Source: Streptomyces sp. NBC_01244 (GTDB lineage Bacteria > Actinomycetota > Actinomycetes > Streptomycetales > Streptomycetaceae). Taken from it: a stretch of DNA of 64,000 nucleotides. Position 1 is the first letter of the stretch. The number at the start of each line of letters is the position of its first letter. The notes beneath the pieces were generated by a model. The model was not told where the DNA came from and ran no database searches. It was given only the letters and a program-made list of their open reading frames with translations. The stretch is from the NCBI RefSeq assembly GCF_035987325.1, contig NZ_CP108488.1, forward strand, positions 6,076,001 to 6,140,000, given 5' to 3'. Below are positions 23,004-31,473 of this stretch, piece by piece. The translations under genes and the position numbers were made by a program.

Positions 23004-24206
23004 GTGCACCAAGACCTGCAGGGTGAAGCCGCCGCCACGACCGAGAGCGCGGGTCCGGCGGCCGAAGGCGGCGCCGCCGCGACCGGGAACCACGCCGCCG
23101 CGACCGGGAACCACGCCGCCGCGACCGGGGGCCGCCGCCCCACGCGGCGGCTGCGCCTGATCCTGATCAGCGGGGGCCTCGGGCTCACCCTCCTGGCGGG
23201 CGGCGGGGCGGCCGCGTACCACTACGACCTCTTCTCGGACATAGGCGATCCCGTCTCCTTCGAGAAGCCCCGGCCCGCGGTCTCCGCCGCCTCGCACGCC
23301 CAGCCCGGCGTGCTCATGCCGACCGGGCCGAAGGCCTCGTTCGTCCGGACCTCCCGGCTGCCGGACGGCACCCAGATCGCCAAGACCACCCTGACGGGCG
23401 AGAAGTCCGGGTTCAAGGGCGACGTGTGGGTGTGGGTGCCGAAGCAGTACGACGACCCGGCGTACGCCGACAGCGCCTTCCCGGTCCTGATCTCCCTGCC
23501 CGGCGGCCGCGGCTACCCCACGAACTACTGGGGGACGGGCCCCGGCCTCGGCCTCCAGCAGGCCGTGAGCGACGGGGCGAAGTCCGGCAAGAGCCTGCCC
23601 TTCATCCTGATCATGCCGGTGATCAACGCCGACACCAAGCACCACTTCGACGGCTCCGACATCCCCGGCCAGCCCAAGATGGGCACCTGGATGGCCGAGG
23701 ACGTCCCGGATTTCGCGAAGGCCAATTTCCGGACGTTCACCTCCCGCGACGGCTGGGCCTTCATGGGCTCCTCATCGGGCGGTTTCGGAGCCCTCAAGCA
23801 CGTCCTGAAGTACCCCGACCGCTTCAAGGCGGCCATCGCGAGCGGGGTCGACACCGCCCCCGACTCCCCGCTGTGGCAGGGAAACACGCGGGCCATGGAC
23901 GAGAACAACCCGGAGAAGCTCGCCGCGAAGCTGATCGCGGCGGGCGGTCCCGAGATCTACGTCAACTTCCAGATCGGCACCAAGGAAACCGGCCGGGAGA
24001 AGGCCGAGCGGTTCATCGAGGACTACGGCAAGGGCCCCGTGCACGCCAAGCTGCAAGTGATCCAGGATGGTGAGCACAACGGGAAGTCGTACGTACGCGG
24101 GATGAGGGAGGGTGCGCTGGAGTGGATCAGCAAGGTGATGTCCGCACCCACCCCGAAGCCCCGGCCGGCCCCGAGCGGCGGCGCGAGCGGCGCCGCCTCG
24201 CGGTGA
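23004..24206 (+). CDS. Membrane-anchored esterase, alpha/beta hydrolase (copy 2)
   Basis: 400 residues, clearly paralogous to the preceding gene over the whole hydrolase domain (shared KSGFKGDVWVW, FDGSDIPGQPKMGTW, SRDGWAFMGSSSGGF, GGPEIYVNFQIGTKE blocks). The cytosolic N-terminus is unrelated and Ala/Gly/Thr-rich with an ATGNHAA repeat. One TM helix (about 51-72), nucleophile Ser at about 257, His in DGEHNG. It shares its last bases with the protease gene (GTGA overlap), so the two are translationally coupled. GTG start with a purine-rich site upstream. Confidence 0.88.
   Translation: MHQDLQGEAAATTESAGPAAEGGAAATGNHAAATGNHAAATGGRRPTRRLRLILISGGLGLTLLAGGGAAAYHYDLFSDIGDPVSFEKPRPAVSAASHAQPGVLMPTGPKASFVRTSRLPDGTQIAKTTLTGEKSGFKGDVWVWVPKQYDDPAYADSAFPVLISLPGGRGYPTNYWGTGPGLGLQQAVSDGAKSGKSLPFILIMPVINADTKHHFDGSDIPGQPKMGTWMAEDVPDFAKANFRTFTSRDGWAFMGSSSGGFGALKHVLKYPDRFKAAIASGVDTAPDSPLWQGNTRAMDENNPEKLAAKLIAAGGPEIYVNFQIGTKETGREKAERFIEDYGKGPVHAKLQVIQDGEHNGKSYVRGMREGALEWISKVMSAPTPKPRPAPSGGASGAASR
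23073..23129 (+). repeat. 21-bp tandem repeat in esterase copy 2
   Basis: Unit of 21 bases (starts gccgccgcgaccggg) present 2.7 times at 23073, 23094 and 23115, encoding ATGNHAA repeats in the cytosolic tail. In-frame, so copy number changes would not break the gene. Confidence 0.85.
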
Positions 24207-25009
24207 GCCCCGGCATCAAGGGGATCGGGATCGGCTCGGCCGCCCTCGCGGGGGTCGCCGCGCTGCTCGCCGTGGTGTTCGTCGACTCCGGCGGTTACGA
24301 GGACCGCGCGGCGCTCCCCTTCCCCACCGTCGGCGTCCTCATGGCGGGCGGCGAGCACTGGTGCACGGCCAGCGTCGTCGACAGCCCGCAGGGCAATGTC
24401 GTCGCCACCGCCGCGCACTGCGTGGCCCCCGCGGGCGAGGACGGCCGGCCGGGCGAGGCCGCGCACGACGGGCTGGCCATCGGCGAGCTCTCCTTCGCCC
24501 CCGCCTTCTCCGGCGAGGGCTCCGGGCAGCGGCCCCTCGGGCTGTGGAAGGTGCGTTCCGTCCAGGTCGACGAGCGCTGGAGCAAGTGGGGCGAGGACAC
24601 CGCCGACTTCGCCTTCCTCAGCGTCGAACCGGATGCGGAGGGGCGCAGCCTGCAGGAGGTCGTCGGCCGCGGGGAGGCCCCGAAGCCCGTCTGGACCTCC
24701 GGCTACGAGCGGGACGTGACCGTCGTCGGCTATCCGGAGTCCGAGCACAACCCCGAGAACAAGCCCGTCGCCTGTACGACGCAGAGCCGGCACGACGAGG
24801 ACGACCCCGACATGCTCTACATCAACTGCGCGGGGTTCTGGACGGGGACGAGCGGCAGCCCGTGGATCGCCGACCGCGGTGGGCCGGGGCGGCCGGGGCA
24901 GCTCATCGGGGTGCTGAGCGGCGGGGACACCGACGTGGACTCCACGGCCGCGCTGTTCGACGACCGGGCGAAGGCCCTCTACGAGCGGGCGGCGAAGGCC
25001 GGGGACTGA
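24203..25009 (+). CDS. Membrane-anchored trypsin-like serine protease
   Basis: 268 residues from a GTG that overlaps the esterase stop by 4 bases. One N-terminal TM helix (about 5-27), then an external chymotrypsin-fold domain with the full triad: His in VVATAAHCVA (about 72), Asp in TADFAFL (about 135) and Ser in GTSGSPW (about 217). Cysteines near HWCTA/AHC and CTTQ/NCAG could form disulfides. It resembles the Streptomyces SAM-P20/V8-like secreted peptidases. Co-translation with the esterase suggests they act together at the cell surface. Confidence 0.88.
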   Translation: MSPGIKGIGIGSAALAGVAALLAVVFVDSGGYEDRAALPFPTVGVLMAGGEHWCTASVVDSPQGNVVATAAHCVAPAGEDGRPGEAAHDGLAIGELSFAPAFSGEGSGQRPLGLWKVRSVQVDERWSKWGEDTADFAFLSVEPDAEGRSLQEVVGRGEAPKPVWTSGYERDVTVVGYPESEHNPENKPVACTTQSRHDEDDPDMLYINCAGFWTGTSGSPWIADRGGPGRPGQLIGVLSGGDTDVDSTAALFDDRAKALYERAAKAGD

Positions 25010-25024
25010 GGTCCTGCCGGCCCC

Positions 25025-25915
25025 TCAGCCGCGGCGCTCCGTGCTCACGATCACGCACACCGCCGCCACGACGATCGCGCCACCGAGCAGGATCGGCCAG
25101 GTCAGGGCCTCGTCGAGGATGAGTCGGCCCAGGGCGACGGCCACGACCGGATTGACGTAGGCGTACGTGGCCACCAGCGAGAGCGGAGCCGCGCGCAGCA
25201 GCCACACGTACGCGGTGAAACCGACGAGCGAGCCGAACAGCACGAGGTAGCCGAGGGCCAGCCAGGACGCGGTGGAGTACGAGGTGAGGTCCAGCCCGTG
25301 CTGTTCGCCGCGGCTCAGGCCGACGAGGATCCCGCCGGTCCCGCCCGCGAGCATCTGGTACGCGCTGCCGGTGAAGGGGTTCGCGGGCAGGGTCAGCTTC
25401 GAGCCCGAGAAGGAGCCGAGCGACCAGCACACCGAGCCGGCCAGCACCAGGAGCACCCCGCCGAGCGCGATCTCCCCGCCGAGCCCCGGGCTGGTCAGGA
25501 CGGCGAGCCCACCGAGGCCCAGCAGGACCCCGGCCAGGGTGCGGGGGGAGGGACGGTCTCCGGAGCCGGCGCGCAGGACGACCAGCCACATGGGGACGGC
25601 GGCCACCAGCAGGGCGGCGAGCCCGGAGGGGATCGAGGTCTCGGCGAGGACGACGAGGCCGTTGCCGCCGAGGACCAGCAGCAGCCCGACCAGGACGGCG
25701 GAGCGCAGCTGGGCGCCGGTGGCCTTGAGCGCGGCCGGGCCGTCGCGCCAGGCGACGATGCCGGCCAGGAGGAGCCCGGCGGTGATGAAGCGGGCCCCGG
25801 CGGAGAGGAACGGGGGCATGGTCTCGACGACGATCCGGATGCCGAGGTAGGTCGAACCCCAGACGACGTACACGAGGGCGAGGGCGATCCAGACACGGGC
25901 CGTTGGCGTGAGCAT
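25025..25915 (-). CDS. EamA-family drug/metabolite transporter
   Basis: 296 residues, ten predicted TM helices in two EamA repeats: ALVYVVWGSTYLGIRIVVE opens the first, and GSVCWSLGSFSGSK the second. Ends with PVVAVALGRLILDEALTWPI, the typical C-terminal EamA block. It probably exports amino acids or metabolites; substrate cannot be told. ATG at 25915. Convergent with the protease gene (16 bp) and downstream of the PLP gene on the same strand, but a strong hairpin separates them. Confidence 0.92.
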   Translation of the reverse strand: MLTPTARVWIALALVYVVWGSTYLGIRIVVETMPPFLSAGARFITAGLLLAGIVAWRDGPAALKATGAQLRSAVLVGLLLVLGGNGLVVLAETSIPSGLAALLVAAVPMWLVVLRAGSGDRPSPRTLAGVLLGLGGLAVLTSPGLGGEIALGGVLLVLAGSVCWSLGSFSGSKLTLPANPFTGSAYQMLAGGTGGILVGLSRGEQHGLDLTSYSTASWLALGYLVLFGSLVGFTAYVWLLRAAPLSLVATYAYVNPVVAVALGRLILDEALTWPILLGGAIVVAAVCVIVSTERRG

Positions 25916-25976
25916 GACGCGGAGCCTATGTCGTTGGCCTCTGCAACGATCCGGAGGTCCCGGACCGGGCCCTCGA

Positions 25977-26001
25977 GGCGGCCTCCGGGCCGGAGGCCGC
26001 C
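25977..26001 (-). terminator. Hairpin terminator after the PLP enzyme gene
   Basis: Perfect 12-bp arms (25977-25988, 25990-26001) around one base, 27 bases past the stop of the threonine-synthase-like gene. The very tight centre will open to a small loop. It separates that gene from the EamA gene downstream. Confidence 0.75.
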
Positions 26002-26027
26002 CCGGGGGACGCCCGGGGCCGTCCCGT

Positions 26028-27149
26028 TCAGGCCGCCGGCGCCGCCAGTCCCGTCTTGGCGCCCGCGCCGCAGAGCGGGACGACCGCGGTGCGGCCCTGG
26101 AGGGGGTCGTCGGGGGCGGTGGGGCCGACCGCGGCCCAGCAGGCCGCGGCCGTGGGTTCCACGAAGAGGCCGCGCCGGGCCAGGTCGAGCTGGGCCGCGC
26201 GGACGCGGTCGTCGGTGACGGTCAGGAAGGTCCCGCCGGACTTGCGGACGGCCGCCAGGATCTGGCGGGCACGCGGCGGAGCCGGGATCGCGATCCCCTC
26301 GGCCAGGGTGGGGAGTTGGGGCACGGCGGCGGCGTCCTCGGCGCCCGCGCGGAAGGCGGCGGCCAGCGGGGCGACGGCCGCCGACTGGACGGCGATCAGC
26401 GTCGGCGGCCGGACCCCGCGCAGGGCCAGCTCCTCCACTGCCAGCGCGGCCCCGAGCAGCAGGGTGCCGTTGCCGACGGGGACGACGATCACCTCGGGCA
26501 GGTGGCCGCCCAGCGCCTCCCAGATCTCGTAGACGTACGTCTTGGTGCCGTGCAGGAAGTACGGGTTGAAGACGTGACTGGCGTAGAACACCCCCGGCAG
26601 GTCGGCCGCTTCGCGGGCCGCCACCGCCGCCGCCTCGCGGCCGCCCGGCACCACCGTCACCGTCGCGCCGTGTGCGCGCATCTGTTCCGTCTTCTTCGCC
26701 GAGGTGCCCTCCGGCACGAAGACCTCGCAGTCCAGTCCGGCCCGCGCGCAGTAGGCCGCGAAGGCCGTCCCGGCGTTGCCGCTGCTGTCCGCCACCACCC
26801 GCCGCGGCCCCAGCCGGCGCGCCAGCTCCGCGAGCATCACCGCGCCGCGGTCCTTGAACGACAGCGTGGGCATCAGGAAGTCGAGCTTGGCGTGCACCCG
26901 CTCCGCCAGCGGCACCAGCGGGGTGTTCCCCTCCGCCAGCGTGACGGCGAAGGCGCCGGTCAGCGGCAGTGCGGGGCCGTAGCGCCACAGCGAGTGGGGG
27001 CCGGCCGCGGGATCCAGCACGGCGGCCGGGTCGGGGGCGAAGTCGAGGTCCCACGGGCCGCCGCAGACCGGGCAGCACCAGGGCGCCGTCCGCGCGTCGG
27101 CGCGGGTGCCGTCTTCGGCGCAGACGTAGCCGGGTAGTGCGTGCGTCAT
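26028..27149 (-). CDS. Threonine-synthase-like PLP-dependent enzyme with N-terminal cysteine cluster
   Basis: 373 residues of fold-type II PLP enzyme. N-terminal C10, C25, C26 and C29 look like a small zinc ribbon. Then EGNTPLVPL, the PLP lysine in TLSFKDRG (K99), DSSGNAGTAFAAYC (substrate Asn loop), GTSAKKTEQMRAHGA and VPVGNGTLL (phosphate-binding Gly loop). These are threonine synthase/dehydratase features, but the short length and zinc ribbon suggest a catabolic or unknown relative rather than biosynthetic ThrC, which normally sits with hom and thrB. ATG at 27149. Confidence 0.85.
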   Translation of the reverse strand: MTHALPGYVCAEDGTRADARTAPWCCPVCGGPWDLDFAPDPAAVLDPAAGPHSLWRYGPALPLTGAFAVTLAEGNTPLVPLAERVHAKLDFLMPTLSFKDRGAVMLAELARRLGPRRVVADSSGNAGTAFAAYCARAGLDCEVFVPEGTSAKKTEQMRAHGATVTVVPGGREAAAVAAREAADLPGVFYASHVFNPYFLHGTKTYVYEIWEALGGHLPEVIVVPVGNGTLLLGAALAVEELALRGVRPPTLIAVQSAAVAPLAAAFRAGAEDAAAVPQLPTLAEGIAIPAPPRARQILAAVRKSGGTFLTVTDDRVRAAQLDLARRGLFVEPTAAACWAAVGPTAPDDPLQGRTAVVPLCGAGAKTGLAAPAA

Positions 27150-27283
27150 GTGCGGTGAGCCTTTGCTCGTTCATGGCTGAGGTATGGCACGGATGTTACG
27201 CGTTCGTTGTCCTCTTGTGGTGGAGCGACTCCGTGGGTCAACCTTTCGTCAGCGGCGCATCGTTGAGCCGAATTGCTTGTCAT

Positions 27284-27306
27284 GGGCATGGCTAAAAACC
27301 ATGCCC
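27284..27306. promoter_or_regulatory. Hairpin/inverted repeat upstream of the subtilisin gene
   Basis: GGGCATGG (27284-27291) and CCATGCCC (27299-27306) are perfect complements around an A-rich 7-base loop, 64 bases before the start codon. It is AT-richer than its surroundings and is a candidate operator in the 220-bp promoter region. No confident -35/-10 pair was found. Confidence 0.4.
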
Positions 27307-27370
27307 TGGCGACAGGTCCGACGACCGCGCACCCCCCCGCAGCGCACCACTTATGAGGAGGACCCCTCAG

Positions 27371-28945
27371 ATGTCCGCGACGCGTCACACCCGCCGGAAG
27401 ATCACCGGCATCGGAGCGACCGCCACCCTGGCCCTCGCTCTCGGAGCGGCCCTCGCCTTACCCGCCTCGGCCGCCCCGCTCGCCCCGCAGGGCGTCATCG
27501 AGAACGCCGGTGCGCAGGGCACCGTCTCCGGCAGCTACATCGTGACCCTGAACGACTCCGCCGCCCGCTCCACCGCCGCCAGCGGCAAGGCCGTGGCCAA
27601 GCGGTACGGCGCGAGGATCGACCGGACCTACAGCGCGGCCCTCAACGGCTACTCCGTCGAGGTCTCCGAGGCGCAGGCCAAGAAGCTCGCCGCCGACCCC
27701 GCGGTCAAGTCCGTCGTGCAGAACCGGGTGTTCACCGTCGACGCCACCCAGCCCAACCCGCCCTCCTGGGGCCTGGACCGGATCGACCAGGCGGCGCTCC
27801 CGCTGAACCAGAGCTACACCTACCCGGACAAGGCCGGCGAGGGTGTGACGGCGTACATCATCGACACGGGCGTCCGCAAGACGCACCAGGACTTCGGCGG
27901 CCGCGCCTCCGACGGCTACGACGCCATCGACAACGACAACACCGCCCAGGACGGCCACGGCCACGGCACCCACGTCGCCGGCACCGTCGCGGGCACCTCG
28001 TACGGCGTGGCCAAGAAGGCGAAGATCGTCGGCGTCCGCGTGCTCAACAACCAGGGCTCGGGCACGACGGCCCAGGTCGTCGCCGGCATCGACTGGGTGA
28101 CCCAGAACGCCGTCAAGCCGGCCGTGGCGAACATGTCGCTCGGCGGAGGCGCGGACTCCGCGCTCGACACCGCCGTGCGCAACTCCATAGCCAGCGGCAT
28201 CACCTACGCCGTCGCGGCGGGCAACGAGACGGCCAACGCCTCCACCAAGTCCCCGGCGCGCGTCGCCGAGGCGATCACGGTGGGCGCCACCACCAACACG
28301 GACGCCAAGGCCAGCTACTCCAACTTCGGCACCGTCCTGGACCTCTTCGCGCCGGGCTCCTCGATCACCTCCTCGTGGGGCACGGGCGACACGGCCACCA
28401 ACACCATCTCGGGCACCTCGATGGCCTCTCCGCACGTCGCGGGCGCGGCCGCCCTCTACCTCGCGGACAACCCGGGCAGCACCCCGGCCCAGATCTCCGC
28501 GGGCCTCGTCGCCGCCTCGACCCCGAACGTGGTGACCAGCCCCGGCACCGGCTCCCCGAACCGCCTGCTCCGCGTCGGCACCGGTACCACCCCGCCCAAC
28601 CCGGGCACCCGCTTCGAGAACCCGAACGACTACGCGATCGCCGACAACTCCACCGTCGACTCGCCGATCACCGTCAGTGGGATCTCCGGCAACGCCCCGG
28701 CCACGCTGAGCGTCTCGGTCGACATCAAGCACACCTACATCGGTGACCTGAAGGTCGACCTCGTCGCCCCCGACGGCACCCTGTACAACCTGCACAACCG
28801 CAGCGGCGGCAGCGCGGACAACATCATCAAGTCCGTCACGGTCAACGCCTCCTCCGAGGTGGCCAACGGAGTGTGGAAGCTCCGGGTCAACGACAACGCG
28901 AACATCGACACCGGAAAGATCGACTCCTGGGCGCTCCAGTTCTGA
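27371..28945 (+). CDS. Secreted S8 (subtilisin) peptidase with P-domain and a TTA codon
   Basis: 524 residues. Signal peptide (1-35), I9 propeptide inhibitor domain (about 53-125, GSYIVTLND to QNRVFTVDA), catalytic subtilase domain with Asp in YIIDTGVR (165), His in GHGTHVAG (198), oxyanion Asn in AAGNET and Ser in GTSMASPH (350), then a C-terminal proprotein-convertase P-domain (about 415-524). It is an exported general protease matured by propeptide cleavage. Start ATG 27371 has GAGGAGG 9 bases upstream; an ATG at 27353 would remove that site. Codon 30 is TTA (27458-27460) inside the signal peptide, the only in-frame TTA I found in the window, so translation should need the bldA tRNA. Confidence 0.95.
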   Translation: MSATRHTRRKITGIGATATLALALGAALALPASAAPLAPQGVIENAGAQGTVSGSYIVTLNDSAARSTAASGKAVAKRYGARIDRTYSAALNGYSVEVSEAQAKKLAADPAVKSVVQNRVFTVDATQPNPPSWGLDRIDQAALPLNQSYTYPDKAGEGVTAYIIDTGVRKTHQDFGGRASDGYDAIDNDNTAQDGHGHGTHVAGTVAGTSYGVAKKAKIVGVRVLNNQGSGTTAQVVAGIDWVTQNAVKPAVANMSLGGGADSALDTAVRNSIASGITYAVAAGNETANASTKSPARVAEAITVGATTNTDAKASYSNFGTVLDLFAPGSSITSSWGTGDTATNTISGTSMASPHVAGAAALYLADNPGSTPAQISAGLVAASTPNVVTSPGTGSPNRLLRVGTGTTPPNPGTRFENPNDYAIADNSTVDSPITVSGISGNAPATLSVSVDIKHTYIGDLKVDLVAPDGTLYNLHNRSGGSADNIIKSVTVNASSEVANGVWKLRVNDNANIDTGKIDSWALQF

Positions 28946-29008
28946 CCCTGACGAGGTCAGGGACGCGATGAACCCGGCGGGGGCGACCGTTTCGACGGTT
29001 GCCCCCGC
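28946..29008 (+). terminator. Two consecutive terminator hairpins after the subtilisin gene
   Basis: First, a 7-bp stem with 3-base loop (28946-28962) directly at the stop codon. Second, a 14-bp stem with one G-T pair and a TTCG tetraloop (28977-28990 with 28995-29008). The second is the stronger. Together they isolate the protease from the next gene. Confidence 0.85.
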
Positions 29009-29050
29009 TGCGTACCATTCGCGCATTCGTTCGCCCGCTTCTGGAGCCCC

Positions 29051-30205
29051 GTGAGCACCCAGCCCCCGCCGCCCCCGCACCTCTGGCCCGCCCCGCCCCC
29101 GCAGGGGTACGGGTACGGGCCGCCCCTGCTCAACGGCTTCGCGCTCGCCTCCCTGCTCGTCGGGCTGCTCTGCTTCCCACCGCTGGGCATCGTCTTCGGG
29201 GTCGTGGCCCTCGTGCAGATCGCGAAGAAGGGCGAGCGGGGCAAGGGGCTCGCCGTCTGCGGGCTGGCGGTGTCGGTCCTGCTGTCCGGAGTCCTGGTCT
29301 TCGCCACCGGGCGGGCCGCGGACACCTTCTTCGAGCGGGCCCGCGCGATGGGCGCGGCCGAGCCCTACGAGGACGTCGAGGGCGAGCTGACCGACTTCGC
29401 GGAGCTGGGCGTCGGAAGCTGCTTCAACGTCCCCGGCGGGGACCTGCTCGCCGAGGACCCCTTCGTGTACCGGATCGCCTGTACGGAGGTCCACGACGCC
29501 GAGGTCACCCTCGCGCACTCGCTGAGCGGGCCGCGGTTCCCCGGCGAGGAGGAGCTGAAGGAGTCGACGGCCCGGGAGTGCTGGCGCGCCCAGGACGCGT
29601 ACGCGATGGACACCTGGGCACTGCCCCCGTACGCGGAGATGTTCTACTTCGCGCCCTCGCGCGCGACGTGGGAGGACGGGGAGCGGCGGCTGGTGTGCGT
29701 GATCGGCACGGCGGAGCAGGAGCAGCGGGGCAGTCTGCGCAAGGATGCCGGAATGCTGGAACCGGACCAGGTGGCCTTCCTGCACGCGATGAACGAGGCC
29801 GATCTGGCGCTGGGCCACGCGCCCGACGAGGACGTGGACGAGGCGCTGGAGGAGTACCGGGCCTGGGCGCGGGAGATGGACGAGGTGCTGGCCGCGGAGG
29901 CGCGGATGCTGGACACGGCGAAGGCGCGGCCGCGGGTGGCCGGGCCGGCGGGAGTGCAGGGGGACCGGGTGGAGGCGGCGCGGCGGCAGTGGCGGCGGGC
30001 CGCGGAGGCGACGACCGGGGACGGGTTCGTGAAGGCCTGGGACCAGGCGCTCGAGGAGCTGCCGGTCGCGACGGAGAAGGCGCTGCGCGGGGCGTACGGT
30101 CTGTCGACGACGGTGCCGGAGTGGCTGGAGGAGCCGCAGGGTGACGGCTCGGGTGCGCCGAGCCGGGCGCCGTCCGTGGAGCAGGCGACGATGGTGCCCG
30201 TGTGA
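29051..30205 (+). CDS. DUF4190 and septum-formation-domain membrane protein
   Basis: 384 residues. Pro-rich N-terminus, then a DUF4190 pair of TM helices (about 26-52 and 64-85, NGFALASLLVGLLCFPPLGI then GKGLAVCGLAVSVLL), and an external septum-formation-like domain (about 115-230) with four cysteines in GVGSCF, RIACTEVHDAE, RECWRAQ and RLVCVIG. This is the pattern of PF13845-type proteins. The last 150 residues are a charged helical region. GTG start with CTGGAG upstream; TACCAT at 29013-29018 could be a -10. Function is unknown. Confidence 0.82.
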   Translation: MSTQPPPPPHLWPAPPPQGYGYGPPLLNGFALASLLVGLLCFPPLGIVFGVVALVQIAKKGERGKGLAVCGLAVSVLLSGVLVFATGRAADTFFERARAMGAAEPYEDVEGELTDFAELGVGSCFNVPGGDLLAEDPFVYRIACTEVHDAEVTLAHSLSGPRFPGEEELKESTARECWRAQDAYAMDTWALPPYAEMFYFAPSRATWEDGERRLVCVIGTAEQEQRGSLRKDAGMLEPDQVAFLHAMNEADLALGHAPDEDVDEALEEYRAWAREMDEVLAAEARMLDTAKARPRVAGPAGVQGDRVEAARRQWRRAAEATTGDGFVKAWDQALEELPVATEKALRGAYGLSTTVPEWLEEPQGDGSGAPSRAPSVEQATMVPV

Positions 30206-30270
30206 CGGGTGGGTTTGAGTGACCTGGCTTCATCACTTCGGGTGAAACTCTGGCCTTTGCTTGCGATGGA

Positions 30271-30283
30271 CAACCGTCGGTTG
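30271..30283. promoter_or_regulatory. 13-bp palindrome upstream of the GntR gene
   Basis: CAACCG-T-CGGTTG is perfectly symmetrical and lies 39 bases before the GTG start. A weak -35/-10 pair (TGGACA 30267, TGTAGC 30290, 17-base spacing) would have this palindrome in its -35/spacer, consistent with autoregulation by the GntR protein. Confidence 0.45.
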
Positions 30284-30322
30284 CCAGGCTGTAGCTGTCT
30301 GTCAACCTGATGGGAGTGGCCT

Positions 30323-31075
30323 GTGACTTTCGGCGAGCAGCCGGCCTATCTGCGCGTCGCCGGGGATCTGCGACGGAAGATCGTCGATGGGTCCCTGCCT
30401 CCGCACGCCCGGCTCCCTTCGCAGGCCCGGATCCGTGAGGAGTACGGGGTCTCCGACACGGTGGCCCTGGAGGCGCGCAAGGTCCTCATGGCGGAGGGCC
30501 TGGTCGAGGGCCGGTCCGGATCCGGCACGTACGTGCGCGAGCAGCCGGTCCCGCGGCGCGTCGCCCGCTCCGGCTACCGCACCGGCGGGGTCTCGACCCC
30601 TTTCCGGCAGGAGCAGGCGGAGGCGGGTGCGCGCGGCACCTGGGACTCCAGCAGCGAACAGGCCGCCGCCCCGGCGGACATCGCGAAACGGCTCGGCATC
30701 GAGCCGGGCGAGCGGGTGATGCGGACGCGGTACGTCTACCGCGACGCGGGCGAGGCGATGATGCTGTCGACCTCCTGGGAGCCGCTCGCGGTGACCGGCC
30801 GGAGCCCGGTGATGCTGCCGGAGGAGGGGCCGCTGGGCGGGTCCGGGGTGGTGGACCGGATGGCCGCGATCGACGTGGTCGTGGACAACGTGGTCGAGGA
30901 GGTCGGTGCGCGGCCGGGGCTGGCGGAGGAGAACATGCAGCTCGGCGGGGTGCCGGGGCATGTGGTGCTGGTGATCGGCCGCACGTACTTCGCGTCCGGC
31001 CGCGCCGTCGAAACCGCCGACGTCATCGTCCCGGCCGACCGCTACCGCCTGGCGTACCACCTGCCGGTGAGGTGA
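30323..31075 (+). CDS. GntR-family transcriptional regulator with UTRA domain
   Basis: 250 residues. N-terminal winged helix (about 8-73): YLRVAGDLRRKIVDGSL, LPSQARIREEYGVSDTVALEARKVL and GLVEGRSGSGTYV, typical of the HutC subfamily. The C-terminal UTRA ligand domain (about 100-245) has GERVMRTRYVYRD and VLVIGRTYF. GTG start with GGGAG 8 bases upstream. The effector and regulon are not evident, as neither neighbour is a clear sugar or phosphonate gene. Confidence 0.92.
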   Translation: MTFGEQPAYLRVAGDLRRKIVDGSLPPHARLPSQARIREEYGVSDTVALEARKVLMAEGLVEGRSGSGTYVREQPVPRRVARSGYRTGGVSTPFRQEQAEAGARGTWDSSSEQAAAPADIAKRLGIEPGERVMRTRYVYRDAGEAMMLSTSWEPLAVTGRSPVMLPEEGPLGGSGVVDRMAAIDVVVDNVVEEVGARPGLAEENMQLGGVPGHVVLVIGRTYFASGRAVETADVIVPADRYRLAYHLPVR

Positions 31076-31163
31076 ACCCGGGCGGCCCGGCCCCCGCGCG
31101 GCGCGCTGCCGTGCGGAGTGCCGGGTGCCGGGTCCGGGCCCCGTGCGGCGCCGCTCCCGGGGA

Positions 31164-31296
31164 CCAGCCCCCGGACCCCCGCTCCTCAAACGCCGGAGGG
31201 GCTGAATTCGGAGAGCTGAGCTGCGGGCACGTGCAGGCTGACGCCGGCGAAAATCCAGCCCCTCCGGCGTTTGAGGAGCGGGGGCGCGGGGGCTGG
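31164..31296. repeat. Large dispersed-type inverted repeat in a 398-bp gene-free stretch
   Basis: Arms of 41 bases (31164-31204 and 31256-31296) match at 39 positions, with an uninterrupted 29-bp perfect core (31176-31204 with 31256-31284) and a 51-base loop. The core word ctcctcaaacgccggagg is, to my memory, one of the most abundant intergenic words in Streptomyces genomes. It lies 88 bp after the GntR gene and 177 bp before the NCS1 permease. It may act as a terminator for the GntR transcript or be a non-autonomous repeat. The rest of the stretch 31076-31473 shows no gene. Confidence 0.9.
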
Positions 31297-31473
31297 CCCC
31301 CGCAACGGCGGCGAGCCGGAACGCATCGGCGGGAGCCCGGCGGTGAGGTTCCGGAAGGCGGACAGGGGGTCCGCGGGGTGTAACCCCGCCGTCACGCCGG
31401 GTCCGGGGGCGTAACCGCCGGGCAATGCCCAAGGGTGACGGGCCGTCACGGAAGCGGCCTACCTTCCGGCGGT

